DNA of 64,000 bases, taken from NCBI RefSeq assembly GCF_002387895.1, contig NZ_DGLI01000014.1:62001-126000 (forward strand), written 5' to 3'. Numbering within the stretch: the stretch's first letter is position 1; each line of letters starts with the position of its first letter. This DNA comes from Clostridium sp. UBA4548 (GTDB taxonomy: Bacteria > Bacillota > Clostridia > Clostridiales > Clostridiaceae). Made by a program: the position numbers and the translations under genes. The notes beneath the pieces are model-generated. The model worked only from the letters and a program-made list of their open reading frames with translations, did no database searches and had not been told where the DNA came from. Below are positions 26,228-34,317 of this stretch, one piece after another.

Positions 26228-26671
26228 ATGATTTATATAGTTTTAGCTATTATATGTGGTGGACTCACCATAGTTTCTATTATTATCAATGCTAATTTAG
26301 GTCAGAAGCTAGGAGTCTTTCAGGGCGGTTTTGTAAACTATGCTATGGGGTTATCTGTAACTTTAATTATAATAGCTTTATTAAGGATAACGGGTAACTT
26401 TCAAATGGATAATTTTACGGGAATCCCTTTTTATGCGTACTTAGGTGGATTTGTGGGAGTAATGGTAGTGGTAGCCTCTAATATAGTAATACCTAAAATA
26501 CCAGCTGTGTACTCCACTGTGCTAATTTTTATAGGACAAATTTTTACGGGGCTTTTTATAGACTATATAAGGATAGGCAATATATCTATTGGTAAAATAG
26601 TTGGAGGGCTTATTATCATAGGTGGTATTATGTATAATTCCTATTTAGACAAGAGTATTTTAATAGAATAA
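26228..26671 (+). CDS. YdcZ/DUF606-family membrane protein, subunit 2
   Basis: Second half-transporter of the pair, 147 residues with about five helices (MIYIVLAIICGGLTIVSIII..., FIGQIFTGLFIDYIRIG). It shares the family pattern GQ-x6-G/A-x-FID with the preceding gene, so the two arose by duplication. AAGGAGG lies between the genes at the correct distance. The operon ends in a hairpin. Joint function as a small-molecule exporter is inferred from the family. Confidence 0.85.
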   Translation: MIYIVLAIICGGLTIVSIIINANLGQKLGVFQGGFVNYAMGLSVTLIIIALLRITGNFQMDNFTGIPFYAYLGGFVGVMVVVASNIVIPKIPAVYSTVLIFIGQIFTGLFIDYIRIGNISIGKIVGGLIIIGGIMYNSYLDKSILIE

Positions 26672-26683
26672 AGCGAGTTAATA

Positions 26684-26726
26684 AGCTAGAGTAAGGCCAC
26701 ATTAAGGTCTTTGCTCTAGCTCTTTA
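26684..26726 (+). terminator. Terminator of the YdcZ pair
   Basis: Imperfect 15-bp stem beginning AGCTAGAG and ending CTCTAGCT with wobble pairs, then TCTTT. Confidence 0.6.
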
Positions 26727-26791
26727 CATTAAGCCCAGTAAAGCAATACTAATAATTTATACTTTTGATGAGGATTAATTAAACTGCAATA

Positions 26792-27532
26792 CTATTTAAG
26801 AGCCTCTACTATAACTCCACGGCCAGAAACTTGAACATATTGGTTTATACTAGTATCAATTGGATTATACTTATTATCAAAATACCAAAGTAAGATACGA
26901 TGTTCTTCACTTTGATCTCCAGTAGCTCCAGTAAAACCTACGAAACCACCATTACCACCTAAGAATGAAGGTAAATCAAAGTCAGGTAAATTTAACACTA
27001 AAATTGAGCTGGAGCGTTGATTTGAAGTACCTATTCGTACTTGTAAATCGCCATTATAATCTATCCATACATGATATTCGGTACCATTAGCTATATCAAT
27101 GCCTAGGTTGTACAAATTTGTCGAAGAAATAGAAATTACACTACCATTAACATCAATTCCAGTATGGTTATTATTCAAATCGTTAAGATCAGCGTTGTAG
27201 TAAGTGTCAAACTCAATAGCTATACTGTTACCTATAGCACCATAACCTAGATATCCACCACCATCACCAAGGGCTGTATTTGAATTGCGTTGTATTACAA
27301 AGGTAAAACCATCAGCCCTAGAGTCGGTTGGTAGAATCCTAAATATAAAGTAGGTGCTGAAAAATCCGTTATTTGGGATAGATATTAGATTTCTATAATA
27401 AGCACTACCTTTTTTATTTGGCTCATCAGGAGTTAAGAGTAGATAGCCATTAGTAACTACAGCATCACCATTTGTTTTAATTGGTAAACTATTAGAAAAA
27501 TTATCATATTTTAAAAATATTGGTATACTCAA
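26792..27532 (-). CDS. Legume-type (L-type) lectin domain protein
   Basis: Single-domain carbohydrate-binding protein of 246 residues with the L-type lectin beta-sandwich. Signs are RADGFTFVIQ (the ADGF.F.. strand), GGGYLGYGAIGNSIAIEFDTYYN (the GNSIAVEFDT strand with a metal-binding Asp) and NNHTGIDVNG carrying the conserved Asn-x-x-x-x-Asp metal/sugar loop. It has no signal peptide or wall anchor, although a sugar-binding protein should meet glycans outside the cell or on the spore. TTG is the start, about ten bases after GGAG. Like the Cys-rich and clostripain-like genes, it is a minus-strand single gene. Confidence 0.85.
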   Translation of the reverse strand: MSIPIFLKYDNFSNSLPIKTNGDAVVTNGYLLLTPDEPNKKGSAYYRNLISIPNNGFFSTYFIFRILPTDSRADGFTFVIQRNSNTALGDGGGYLGYGAIGNSIAIEFDTYYNADLNDLNNNHTGIDVNGSVISISSTNLYNLGIDIANGTEYHVWIDYNGDLQVRIGTSNQRSSSILVLNLPDFDLPSFLGGNGGFVGFTGATGDQSEEHRILLWYFDNKYNPIDTSINQYVQVSGRGVIVEALK

Positions 27533-27651
27533 TTTTAAAATCTCCTTTTTTATTTTTAGGGTTTCTATCTTTTGGATTATATCTAGAAGTCTCCCCTAAT
27601 ACATTATATGAAATGGACAAGAGTGGGTGCATTAGTAAAGAATAAGCTGAG

Positions 27652-27694
27652 AAACAACTTCTTTAATTAACTATGATAAAGAAGTTGTTTTTTA
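27652..27694 (+). terminator. Orphan intrinsic terminator
   Basis: A perfect 13-bp stem (27652-27664 with 27678-27690) and T run on the plus strand. The closest plus-strand gene upstream ends nearly 1 kb earlier at its own terminator, so this may end a small RNA; the surrounding 27533-27890 holds no called gene. Confidence 0.7.
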
Positions 27695-27890
27695 ATTCAA
27701 CTCAAATAAATTATAACTTCGATTAAACCTAGAACTTTAACAAATACTATATAATGATTTAAGGAATGGAATAAAGTTCTAATTTAAGATAATATTCAGC
27801 ATAAAATTTAACATTTAGACATAAATACCCTATAGAAATCAAATATTATTTCGAATTATATAAGTAAGATTAAAATTGGAGGCTATAAAT

Positions 27891-28367
27891 ATGGCATATA
27901 ATGTAATTGATTTAATAGATAAATCCATTGATATGGAGGAAAGAAGAAAAAAGTTATATGAAAATATAGGAAATCAGCAGAAGGAACATTCCTCTATAAA
28001 TATAATGTCAAGGGTTTTGATAAAAAATATAGATAAGACTATTAACCATTATAAAGACTTAAATAGGGAGCTTAAAAACACAGAACTTGAAGAAATTGAT
28101 TTTTGGACTTATGATAAAATGTCTTTTTTAATAAATGAATATAATAAAAAGCAACACTCAGTAATCTTTAGCAGCGTGAAGGATTATATAAAGTTTTCTT
28201 TAAATTTAGAGAAGGATATGTACTCCTTGCTTATAGACATCCAAGGAAGATTTGTAAAATCTACAAAAGACACCCATACAAAGACTTATAAAATATTATC
28301 TGATATAATTAATAATAGGGCTAATCATATCGAAACCTTAGAGAAAGTATTAAGATTAAAGGGTTAA
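27891..28367 (+). CDS. Hypothetical helical protein
   Basis: Unrecognised 158-residue protein, almost wholly helical and rich in Lys, Glu, Asp, Asn and Ile. Helices of about 30 residues (MAYNVIDLIDKSIDMEERRKKLYENIG..., NKKQHSVIFSSVKDYIKFSLNLEKDMYSLLIDIQ) suggest a four-helix bundle like ferritin-related proteins, with scattered Glu and His, but the paired ExxH metal motifs of true ferritins are missing. The start at 27891 is eight bases after GGAGG; the longer frame begins in the ribosome site. Probably a single gene. Confidence 0.6.
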   Translation: MAYNVIDLIDKSIDMEERRKKLYENIGNQQKEHSSINIMSRVLIKNIDKTINHYKDLNRELKNTELEEIDFWTYDKMSFLINEYNKKQHSVIFSSVKDYIKFSLNLEKDMYSLLIDIQGRFVKSTKDTHTKTYKILSDIINNRANHIETLEKVLRLKG

Positions 28368-28499
28368 TCACGAGGGATGATTTCAATTTATAATAGTTAA
28401 AAAAGAAGTTGTTCTTCTAAAGTAGTAAGTGAGCTTAGTTGGTGAGCGGTTAAATTTTACACGCTTATGGTAATACAAAGCTGAGGTTTGAGGTTATTT

Positions 28500-28550
28500 A
28501 TGAAGAGAGGGTTATGCCTATTAACAGAATGGGGATGGGGAAATGGATAA
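28500..28550 (+). CDS. 16-residue leader peptide overlapping the MFS start
   Basis: Short ORF MKRGLCLLTEWGWGNG. GAGG lies six bases before its ATG, and its stop codon falls inside the MFS gene (the MFS ATG at 28543 precedes the leader TAA at 28548). Translation of the leader would run through the MFS ribosome site, giving coupling or interference. Leader peptides of this size precede many drug-exporter genes in Firmicutes. No terminator hairpin is seen between them, so control would be translational. Confidence 0.45.
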   Translation: MKRGLCLLTEWGWGNG

Positions 28551-29796
28551 CTTTAAAAAATTATTGGTGCCATACAAAAATTTACCTATGAGTGTTTATA
28601 TTATATTTTTTGCATCTATAATAAACAATCTAGGTAATTTTGTGGCACCTTTTTTGACCATGTTTTTAACATACTCTATAGGTATGAATGTAGGGGCTGT
28701 AGGAGTTATTGTAGCAATAAACAGCTTTGTAGGATTAATAGCTTCTGCCCATGGTGGGAAATTAATTGATGTTATAGGGAGAAAGAAAATATTTATTATT
28801 TTTAGAACTACTTCAGCTATAGCAATACTCCTATGTGCGTTCACTAAAAATCCAATTATTTTAACAATCTTACTTATACTATCAAATTTTTTAGGAGGAT
28901 ACTCTCTTCCAGTTTATAGCACTATTATTACAGATATTACAGAGGGAGAACAAAGGAAGACAGCCTTCTCTCTTCAGTACATGGCTTTAAATATAGGATT
29001 TTCTGTGGGACCTTTACTTGCAGGGTTTTTATATAACAACTACTTAATTTGGCTTTTCCTAGGGGATGCTCTTACTACTTTTATTTCAGTGATATTAGTA
29101 GCCTTCTTTATACCAGAAACTATGCCTTCTAAAGAAGAAATCAAAAAGCTTAAGGGAAATAAATTGGAAAAGGCAGAAGAAGGCAGTTTACTTCAAGCTT
29201 TAATTAGGAGGCCTACCTTGCTTTTATTCTCCTTTATAATTGTTATTTACTTTATAGTATTCTCTCAATTTAATTTTGGACTTTCCCTTCAAATTGGAGA
29301 AGTCTTTGGAGCGAAATCTGCAACTATCTTTGGAAGTTTAATGACTGTAAATGCAGTTATGTGCAGCATAATTCCTATGTTTTTAACTGCAATTACAGAA
29401 AAGCTTAACTCCTCCTTAAGTATTGCTGTAGGGGGGATTTTCTATGCTATAGGCTTTGGTATGATGTTTTTCATCAACGGATATTCACTGTTTATTCTTT
29501 CAACTATGATTTGGACAATGGGTGAAATTCTGATTTCAACTAACACCAATGTATATATAGCAGAGCACACTCCAGCTTCCCATAGAGGAAGATTTAATTC
29601 TATTTTTCCAATAATAAGAAAGCTAGGCTTTATGGTGGGACCTATTATTGCTGGATTATATGTTAAATATACAAATATTAGAAACCTATGGCTATTTATT
29701 GGTGGAATTTCAATTTTAGCAGCAGTTTTGATGTACAGACTTTGCTTAATAGACAATAAAAGTGAAGAAGCAGTTCAGGTAGCAGTGGAAGAATAG
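28543..29796 (+). CDS. Major facilitator superfamily exporter, paralogue 1
   Basis: Twelve-helix membrane transporter of 417 residues. MFS signatures are GGKLIDVIGRKKIFIIF (loop 2-3 motif A, about residues 70-86) and ASHRGRFNSIFPIIRKLGFMVGP near residue 350. A charged central loop divides the halves. It is clearly related over its length to the gene at 56165 (compare LPMSVYIIFFASIINNLG with LPKEVYIIFLSKVVNALG). Drug or metabolite export by proton antiport is likely from the family. A short leader ORF overlaps the start. The gene ends at an intrinsic terminator. Confidence 0.9.
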   Translation: MDNFKKLLVPYKNLPMSVYIIFFASIINNLGNFVAPFLTMFLTYSIGMNVGAVGVIVAINSFVGLIASAHGGKLIDVIGRKKIFIIFRTTSAIAILLCAFTKNPIILTILLILSNFLGGYSLPVYSTIITDITEGEQRKTAFSLQYMALNIGFSVGPLLAGFLYNNYLIWLFLGDALTTFISVILVAFFIPETMPSKEEIKKLKGNKLEKAEEGSLLQALIRRPTLLLFSFIIVIYFIVFSQFNFGLSLQIGEVFGAKSATIFGSLMTVNAVMCSIIPMFLTAITEKLNSSLSIAVGGIFYAIGFGMMFFINGYSLFILSTMIWTMGEILISTNTNVYIAEHTPASHRGRFNSIFPIIRKLGFMVGPIIAGLYVKYTNIRNLWLFIGGISILAAVLMYRLCLIDNKSEEAVQVAVEE

Positions 29797-29891
29797 AAAT
29801 TAGCACCTTTATATTAAGACCACTCTAGGACTTTATAGAAGTATCATTATGGATTAATTATAATAATATAGATGTTATATACAATGACTTA

Positions 29892-29922
29892 AAAGGTGGT
29901 AATTAGGCCACCTTTATTTTTT
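29892..29922 (+). terminator. Intrinsic terminator of MFS paralogue 1
   Basis: An 8-bp stem AAAGGTGG/CCACCTTT, 8-base loop, then a long T run. Confidence 0.85.
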
Positions 29923-30020
29923 TAATTAATTATAGGGTTTCATGCTAGAGTTTTATCTTATTCATTTTAATAAATTCTTAAATTTTTTTAATACATTATC
30001 TTTAACTTAGAAAGCTATAC

Positions 30021-30090
30021 TTGCGTAAGCTACTTTGGAATAGATAAGTGCCTGAAAGTTATAAATATGAATAAAATGTAAATTACGCAA
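30021..30090. repeat. Spaced inverted repeat TTGCGTAA ... TTACGCAA
   Basis: Exact 8-base inverted copies at 30021-30028 and 30083-30090, just upstream of the YtrA-type operon promoter. GC content is higher than the surrounding DNA. Could be a looping operator; no known regulator assigned. Confidence 0.35.
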
Positions 30091-30097
30091 AGAGGAG

Positions 30098-30142
30098 TTG
30101 TCAAAATACATTATTAGTCATATACTTAATTATATAAGTAAT
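30098..30142 (+). promoter_or_regulatory. Promoter and probable operator of the GntR/ABC operon
   Basis: TTGTCA (30098-30103), 17 bases, TATACT (30121-30126). An imperfect palindrome with outer arms ACTTA and TAAGT covers the -10 box and start site (about 30124-30139), where a YtrA-type repressor would sit. Confidence 0.6.
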
Positions 30143-30161
30143 TAACCAATGGGGTGATGAA

Positions 30162-30524
30162 GTGAAAATAGATTTTAATAGTGAAATTCCTATATATTTG
30201 CAACTAGCACAATCTGTTGAAGACTCAATATTAAAGGGTATATATGAGGAAGATACTCAGATACCATCTACTACAGAGATTTCTGTAACTTATAAGATTA
30301 ATCCAGCTACAGTTGGAAAGGGGTATAACTTATTAGTTGATGAAGGTGTCATTTACAAAAAGAGGGGTGTAGGTATGTTTGTTACTGTGGGGGCTAAAGA
30401 AAAATTAATGGACAAAAGAAGAGAAAGTTTTTATAAAAGTTATGTGGAAACTTTAATTGAAGAAGGTAAAAAACTAAATATTTCTATTGATGAAATTATT
30501 AAAATGTTAGAGAGGAGTAAATAG
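30162..30524 (+). CDS. GntR-family regulator, YtrA subfamily
   Basis: Transcription factor of 120 residues: a winged helix (about 5-75, IPIYLQLAQSVEDSILKGIYEEDTQIPSTTEISVTYKINPATVGKGYNLLVDEG) and a short helical tail of about 45 residues. The short tail without a ligand-binding domain defines the YtrA subfamily, which normally represses its own ABC transporter operon. The start is GTG after GGGGTGATG. It is followed directly by the ATPase and permease genes. Cell-wall-active antibiotics induce similar operons in Bacillus, so the trigger may be envelope stress; this is inference. Confidence 0.92.
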   Translation: MKIDFNSEIPIYLQLAQSVEDSILKGIYEEDTQIPSTTEISVTYKINPATVGKGYNLLVDEGVIYKKRGVGMFVTVGAKEKLMDKRRESFYKSYVETLIEEGKKLNISIDEIIKMLERSK

Positions 30525-30526
30525 TC

Positions 30527-31399
30527 ATGGGTGTAATAGAAATTAAAAATATGTCAAAGTACTATGGAAATTTTTGTGCCTTAAAGGATATATCACTTAA
30601 AATTGAACCTAATAAAATTTATGGACTCCTTGGAAGAAATGGTGCAGGAAAGACCACTCTTTTAAATCTGATTAATAACAGATTATTCCCAACAGAAGGG
30701 GAAATCACCATCGATGGAGAGGGCGTTCTTGAGAATGATAAGGCTATAGGAAAAATGTTTTATATGACAGAGAAGGATCTTTATCCTGAAGCAATGAAGG
30801 TAGGTAAAGCCTTTGTGTGGACTAAAGAGTTCTATCCTTCTTTTGACATGGAATATGCTATGGCACTAAGTAAAAAGTTTTCCCTAAATACAAAAAAGAA
30901 GATTAAGGCGCTTTCTACAGGCCAAAATTCTATAATGAAGCTTATAATTACTTTAGCTTCTAATGCAGAAGTTTTAATGTTTGATGAGCCAATATTAGGC
31001 TTAGATGCAAACCATAGAGAGTTATTTTATAAGGAGCTTTTACAGAATTTTATTGAAAAGCCAAAGACCATAATTCTATCTACTCATATTATAGAAGAAA
31101 TTTCAGATATTCTTGAAAGAGTAATTATAATAAAAGATAAGGTTATAGCAGTAGATGATAGTGTGGAAACCCTATTAGAAAAAGCTTATTCTGTAGCTGG
31201 AGCAGCAAATAAGGTAGATGAATTTATAAAGGATAAAAATCCTATTAATACAGAGGTTTTAGGAAGCTTTAAAAGTGCTACAATTCTTGGAGAGCTTACG
31301 GCAAAAGATAGAGAAACAATTAATTCTTTTGAATTGGAAATCAATAAGGTGGAACTTCAAAAATTATTCATCCACTTGACTAATGAAGGGGGGAACTAA
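30527..31399 (+). CDS. ABC transporter ATP-binding protein of the YtrA-type operon
   Basis: ATPase of 290 residues. Walker A is GRNGAGKTT (about 37-45) and Walker B is VLMFDEP (about 147-153). The expected LSGGQ signature is degenerate, LSTGQNSIM, a form common in YtrB-like and EcsA-like ATPases. The switch region is LSTHIIEE. It begins two bases after the regulator gene ends and is followed three bases later by the permease, so all three are one operon. Works at the inner face of the membrane with the downstream permease. Confidence 0.92.
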   Translation: MGVIEIKNMSKYYGNFCALKDISLKIEPNKIYGLLGRNGAGKTTLLNLINNRLFPTEGEITIDGEGVLENDKAIGKMFYMTEKDLYPEAMKVGKAFVWTKEFYPSFDMEYAMALSKKFSLNTKKKIKALSTGQNSIMKLIITLASNAEVLMFDEPILGLDANHRELFYKELLQNFIEKPKTIILSTHIIEEISDILERVIIIKDKVIAVDDSVETLLEKAYSVAGAANKVDEFIKDKNPINTEVLGSFKSATILGELTAKDRETINSFELEINKVELQKLFIHLTNEGGN

Positions 31400-31401
31400 C
31401 C

Positions 31402-32139
31402 ATGAAAAGTTTAAAAGTAGCAAAGTATGAGTTCTTTGATGCTTTAAATTCAATAAAGGCATATTATGCAATTTTAATTGCCATATTTGTATCAATAACC
31501 TTATTAGCAGGTACTAATGATGGAGAAATCAAGTCTTCAGGCATAGAGTTTTCCACCATAATATTTATTTTTATTGCAGGACTGAATTCTTTTAAAAATA
31601 GCTTTAAGTTTACTCAAGGGAACAATATATCAAGAAAAACCTTTTTCCAGGGGTTAATGATAAGCACCTTACCAACGGCAGCGCTCATGGCTGTAGCAGA
31701 TGTAATATTAAATAGAATTTATAATTTAGTTGTATTTTGTCCTACTATTTATGACATGCTATACTCCAAAGGTTTTGGAGAACACTACTGGAGCCAAAGT
31801 AACAGCTTCGGTACTTTATTGGGAACTGTGATGTTTTTAGTGTTTTTATATGCCATGGCCTTTAATCTTGGGGTTCTAATAAATTTAATATACTATAGAA
31901 GTAACACTGTTTTAAAAGTTATAATTTCAGCGGCCCCCTTCGCATTAATGACCTTATTGGCTAACTTTCACAATTTATTGCCCCAAGAGTTTTTCAATAG
32001 TGTTGGTAAATTTTTATTCAATGCTTTTGGTCTTAATAATAACAATGCTTATGCTGCATGCTTTAGCTTCTTTGTTATAGCTGCACTTTTTTCAGGAGGT
32101 ATACACCTATTAATGAGAAGAGCAGTGGTTAAGGATTAA
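31402..32139 (+). CDS. ABC transporter permease of the YtrA-type operon
   Basis: Membrane protein of 245 residues with about six helices, the ABC-2-like partner of the preceding ATPase. GGGGG precedes the ATG. Helices include ILIAIFVSITLLAGT and VMFLVFLYAMAFNLGVLINLIYY, and there is a soluble loop with HYWSQSNSFG. The sequence has little fixed motif content, as usual for this family, so the call rests on hydrophobic profile, length and operon position. Substrate unknown. Confidence 0.85.
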   Translation: MKSLKVAKYEFFDALNSIKAYYAILIAIFVSITLLAGTNDGEIKSSGIEFSTIIFIFIAGLNSFKNSFKFTQGNNISRKTFFQGLMISTLPTAALMAVADVILNRIYNLVVFCPTIYDMLYSKGFGEHYWSQSNSFGTLLGTVMFLVFLYAMAFNLGVLINLIYYRSNTVLKVIISAAPFALMTLLANFHNLLPQEFFNSVGKFLFNAFGLNNNNAYAACFSFFVIAALFSGGIHLLMRRAVVKD

Positions 32140-32198
32140 CCCCTAAGAAAGCAAATAAATTGGGAGTATAACTTGTTTAATCCTCATTACTCTCCCAA

Positions 32199-32240
32199 AA
32201 AATAAGATACACCTTTTGAGAAGGTGTATCTTATTTATAT
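32199..32240. terminator. Strong hairpin ending the GntR/ABC operon, possibly bidirectional
   Basis: A perfect 15-bp stem (32201-32215 with 32221-32235) and 5-base loop; T-rich on the right and an A run on the left. Confidence 0.75.
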
Positions 32241-32364
32241 AACTTATATTAGCAATTGGCTATTCAATTGGAGGCAAACATCTGTAGAAAATGGTTTTTC
32301 ATAGATGTTTATTAATGTAATTTATATAGATTTTGGAGCAAGGAAATAAATTATAAGTAATATT

Positions 32365-32841
32365 TTACTTAACTGTTTTGTTAATAAAATCAATATCATA
32401 CTTCGTTTGACCGTATTTTTCTGCGTTGTCAATAATTGTACCTTCTGTAAGAGTGATACGTAGAACGATGGAATTAGGGTTGTCCTCATCACCGACTTCG
32501 TCAAACCAGCCAAAGATTTTTTTAAAATTAGCTCTGATTTCTGCATTCTTATCGTCTTTAACCCAACCGAGATTTTCAGCCCTGCCCTGGAAGGTGTACC
32601 AACCTAACCCAGCCACAGAAACCTCATTGTTCTTTTCAATTTGCAGCATTTTATTTTTTCTTGCATCTGTAGAAACATAAAACATACCATTTTCATAATA
32701 GGCACAAACCATACGGGCAGCTGGGCGAGGAATGCCAGCAGCATTTGAGGATAATGATATTGTGGCAAGTGCAATAACCTCCTCCTTACCATTTCCGCAA
32801 AGTTCCTCCATAAGCTTCATTGCATCTTCGTATTTGCTCAT
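32365..32841 (-). CDS. Pyridoxamine 5'-phosphate oxidase-like FMN-binding protein
   Basis: Cytoplasmic split-barrel flavin-binding protein of 158 residues. Family marks are the N-terminal strand VIALATISLSSNAAGIPRPAARMVCAYYENGMFYVSTDARKNKMLQIEKNNEVSVAG, where the R-x-V and T/S-x-x-x-x-K residues contact FMN phosphate, followed by FQGRAENLG. It is shorter than true PdxH, and lacks its C-terminal substrate part, so it belongs to the general-stress or flavin-reductase-like group. RBS AAAGGAG is well placed. Single gene; reaction unknown. Confidence 0.88.
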   Translation of the reverse strand: MSKYEDAMKLMEELCGNGKEEVIALATISLSSNAAGIPRPAARMVCAYYENGMFYVSTDARKNKMLQIEKNNEVSVAGLGWYTFQGRAENLGWVKDDKNAEIRANFKKIFGWFDEVGDEDNPNSIVLRITLTEGTIIDNAEKYGQTKYDIDFINKTVK

Positions 32842-33015
32842 TTTTAAATTTCTCCTTTCAAATTTTTTTGTAGTGTAAATATAATAAGGTTACTTGAAGC
32901 ATGTCCAAGACTTACAATTACAGCCTTAGCCACAAAGCAGAACCAAGAGGGTGAGGATGAAATTCATCATGAAACCTTACATTGTTAGTATTTTACAATT
33001 TTTAAGATTAATAGA

Positions 33016-34167
33016 TCAAAGATTTATAATTGTTTTTATAGCATTTACTGTGTAATTCACGTCTTCAATAGTATTAAAGCTACTAAAACTAAACCTCACT
33101 GTTCCATCTGGAAAAGTTCCTAGGGTTTTATGGGCAGAAGGTGCACAATGGAGTCCATATCTTGTTGATATTCCGTATTCCTTGGAAAGTAGGTAAGCTA
33201 TCTCTCCATTATCCTCATTAGTAAAATTTAGTGATACCACCGCAGTCCTATTTTCACTAGTTTTAACACCTATTATTTCTACCTGAGGAATTTTACTTAT
33301 TTCATTTAAAAATATTTGTGTTAGCTCTAATTCCTTTGCTTTTATGTTCTTAATTCCTTCATTTAAAATATATTTTAAGGAAGCATTAAGTCCGTATATG
33401 CCTGGAATGTTTAAAGTTCCACTTTCAAATTTATCTGGCATGTACTCTGGTTGAAGTTCATATTCAGATAAGCTTCCAGTTCCCCCTTCAATAAGTGGTG
33501 AAACCTTTTCAACAAGACGCTCTCTAATTAAAAAACCACCAATGCCTTGAGGTCCAAGAAGACCTTTATGACCTGTGAAACAAAGGATATCTATGTTCAG
33601 CTTCTCCATATCAATATCTAAAAAACCAGCAGTTTGTGCTGAGTCTACTATAAAGGTAAGATTATTATTTCTGCAAAAGCTACCTACCTTTTCTAAGGGA
33701 AGAACAGTCCCACACACATTTGAACTATGAGTCATCACTACGGCTCTAGTATTTAGTTTAACTAGTGGGGTAAGGCATCTAGGATCTAATTCTCCAAGAC
33801 TATTACATTTAGCAACAGAATAACTTACTCCAAGTTTTTCAAGAGAGCTGAGCGGTCTCATCACTGCATTATGCTCCATTGAGGAAACTATTAGGTGGTC
33901 TCCCTTCTTTAAATACCCCTTTAATATAACATTTAAACTTTCAGTGATACTTCTAGTAAATACTACATTTTCAGCTTTATCAAAATTAAATAACTTACAT
34001 AGTAATTCTCGAGTTTCAAAAACTATATTTTCAGCTTCATAGGAAGCGTCATAAGCTCCTCTATTAACATTTCCACCTATATCTACAAGATATTTTGTTA
34101 TGCTCTCTACAACCCCAGGAGCTTTTGGAAAGGAAGTGGCACCATTGTCCAAATAAATCCTATTCAT
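33016..34167 (-). CDS. Cysteine desulfurase-like class V aminotransferase
   Basis: PLP enzyme of 383 residues that would take sulfur or selenium from cysteine or selenocysteine. The PLP lysine is in CFTGHKGLLGPQG (about residue 200), preceded by the HSSNVCG and IVDSAQTAG motifs. The catalytic cysteine is in YGLHCAPSAHKTLG (about 340), followed by GTVRFSFSSFNT. This short-form family (similar to TIGR01977) is known to co-occur with YedE, YedF and DUF3343 in selenium metabolism, and those genes lie directly across the divergent promoter. It probably supplies sulfane sulfur or selenium to the YedF-like carrier. Start ATG after AAAGGAGG. Confidence 0.9.
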   Translation of the reverse strand: MNRIYLDNGATSFPKAPGVVESITKYLVDIGGNVNRGAYDASYEAENIVFETRELLCKLFNFDKAENVVFTRSITESLNVILKGYLKKGDHLIVSSMEHNAVMRPLSSLEKLGVSYSVAKCNSLGELDPRCLTPLVKLNTRAVVMTHSSNVCGTVLPLEKVGSFCRNNNLTFIVDSAQTAGFLDIDMEKLNIDILCFTGHKGLLGPQGIGGFLIRERLVEKVSPLIEGGTGSLSEYELQPEYMPDKFESGTLNIPGIYGLNASLKYILNEGIKNIKAKELELTQIFLNEISKIPQVEIIGVKTSENRTAVVSLNFTNEDNGEIAYLLSKEYGISTRYGLHCAPSAHKTLGTFPDGTVRFSFSSFNTIEDVNYTVNAIKTIINL

Positions 34168-34317
34168 ATTAGCCCTCCTTTATAAATATGACATAATTAT
34201 GAGAAATAATAGATAAAAAGTTTCTATTATATATTGCAATTTAAGGTTTTACGCATGATATGTTAAAATTTATATGCATAGTTAAATATTAACAAATTAT
34301 TAAAGGGGAGTAAAGAT

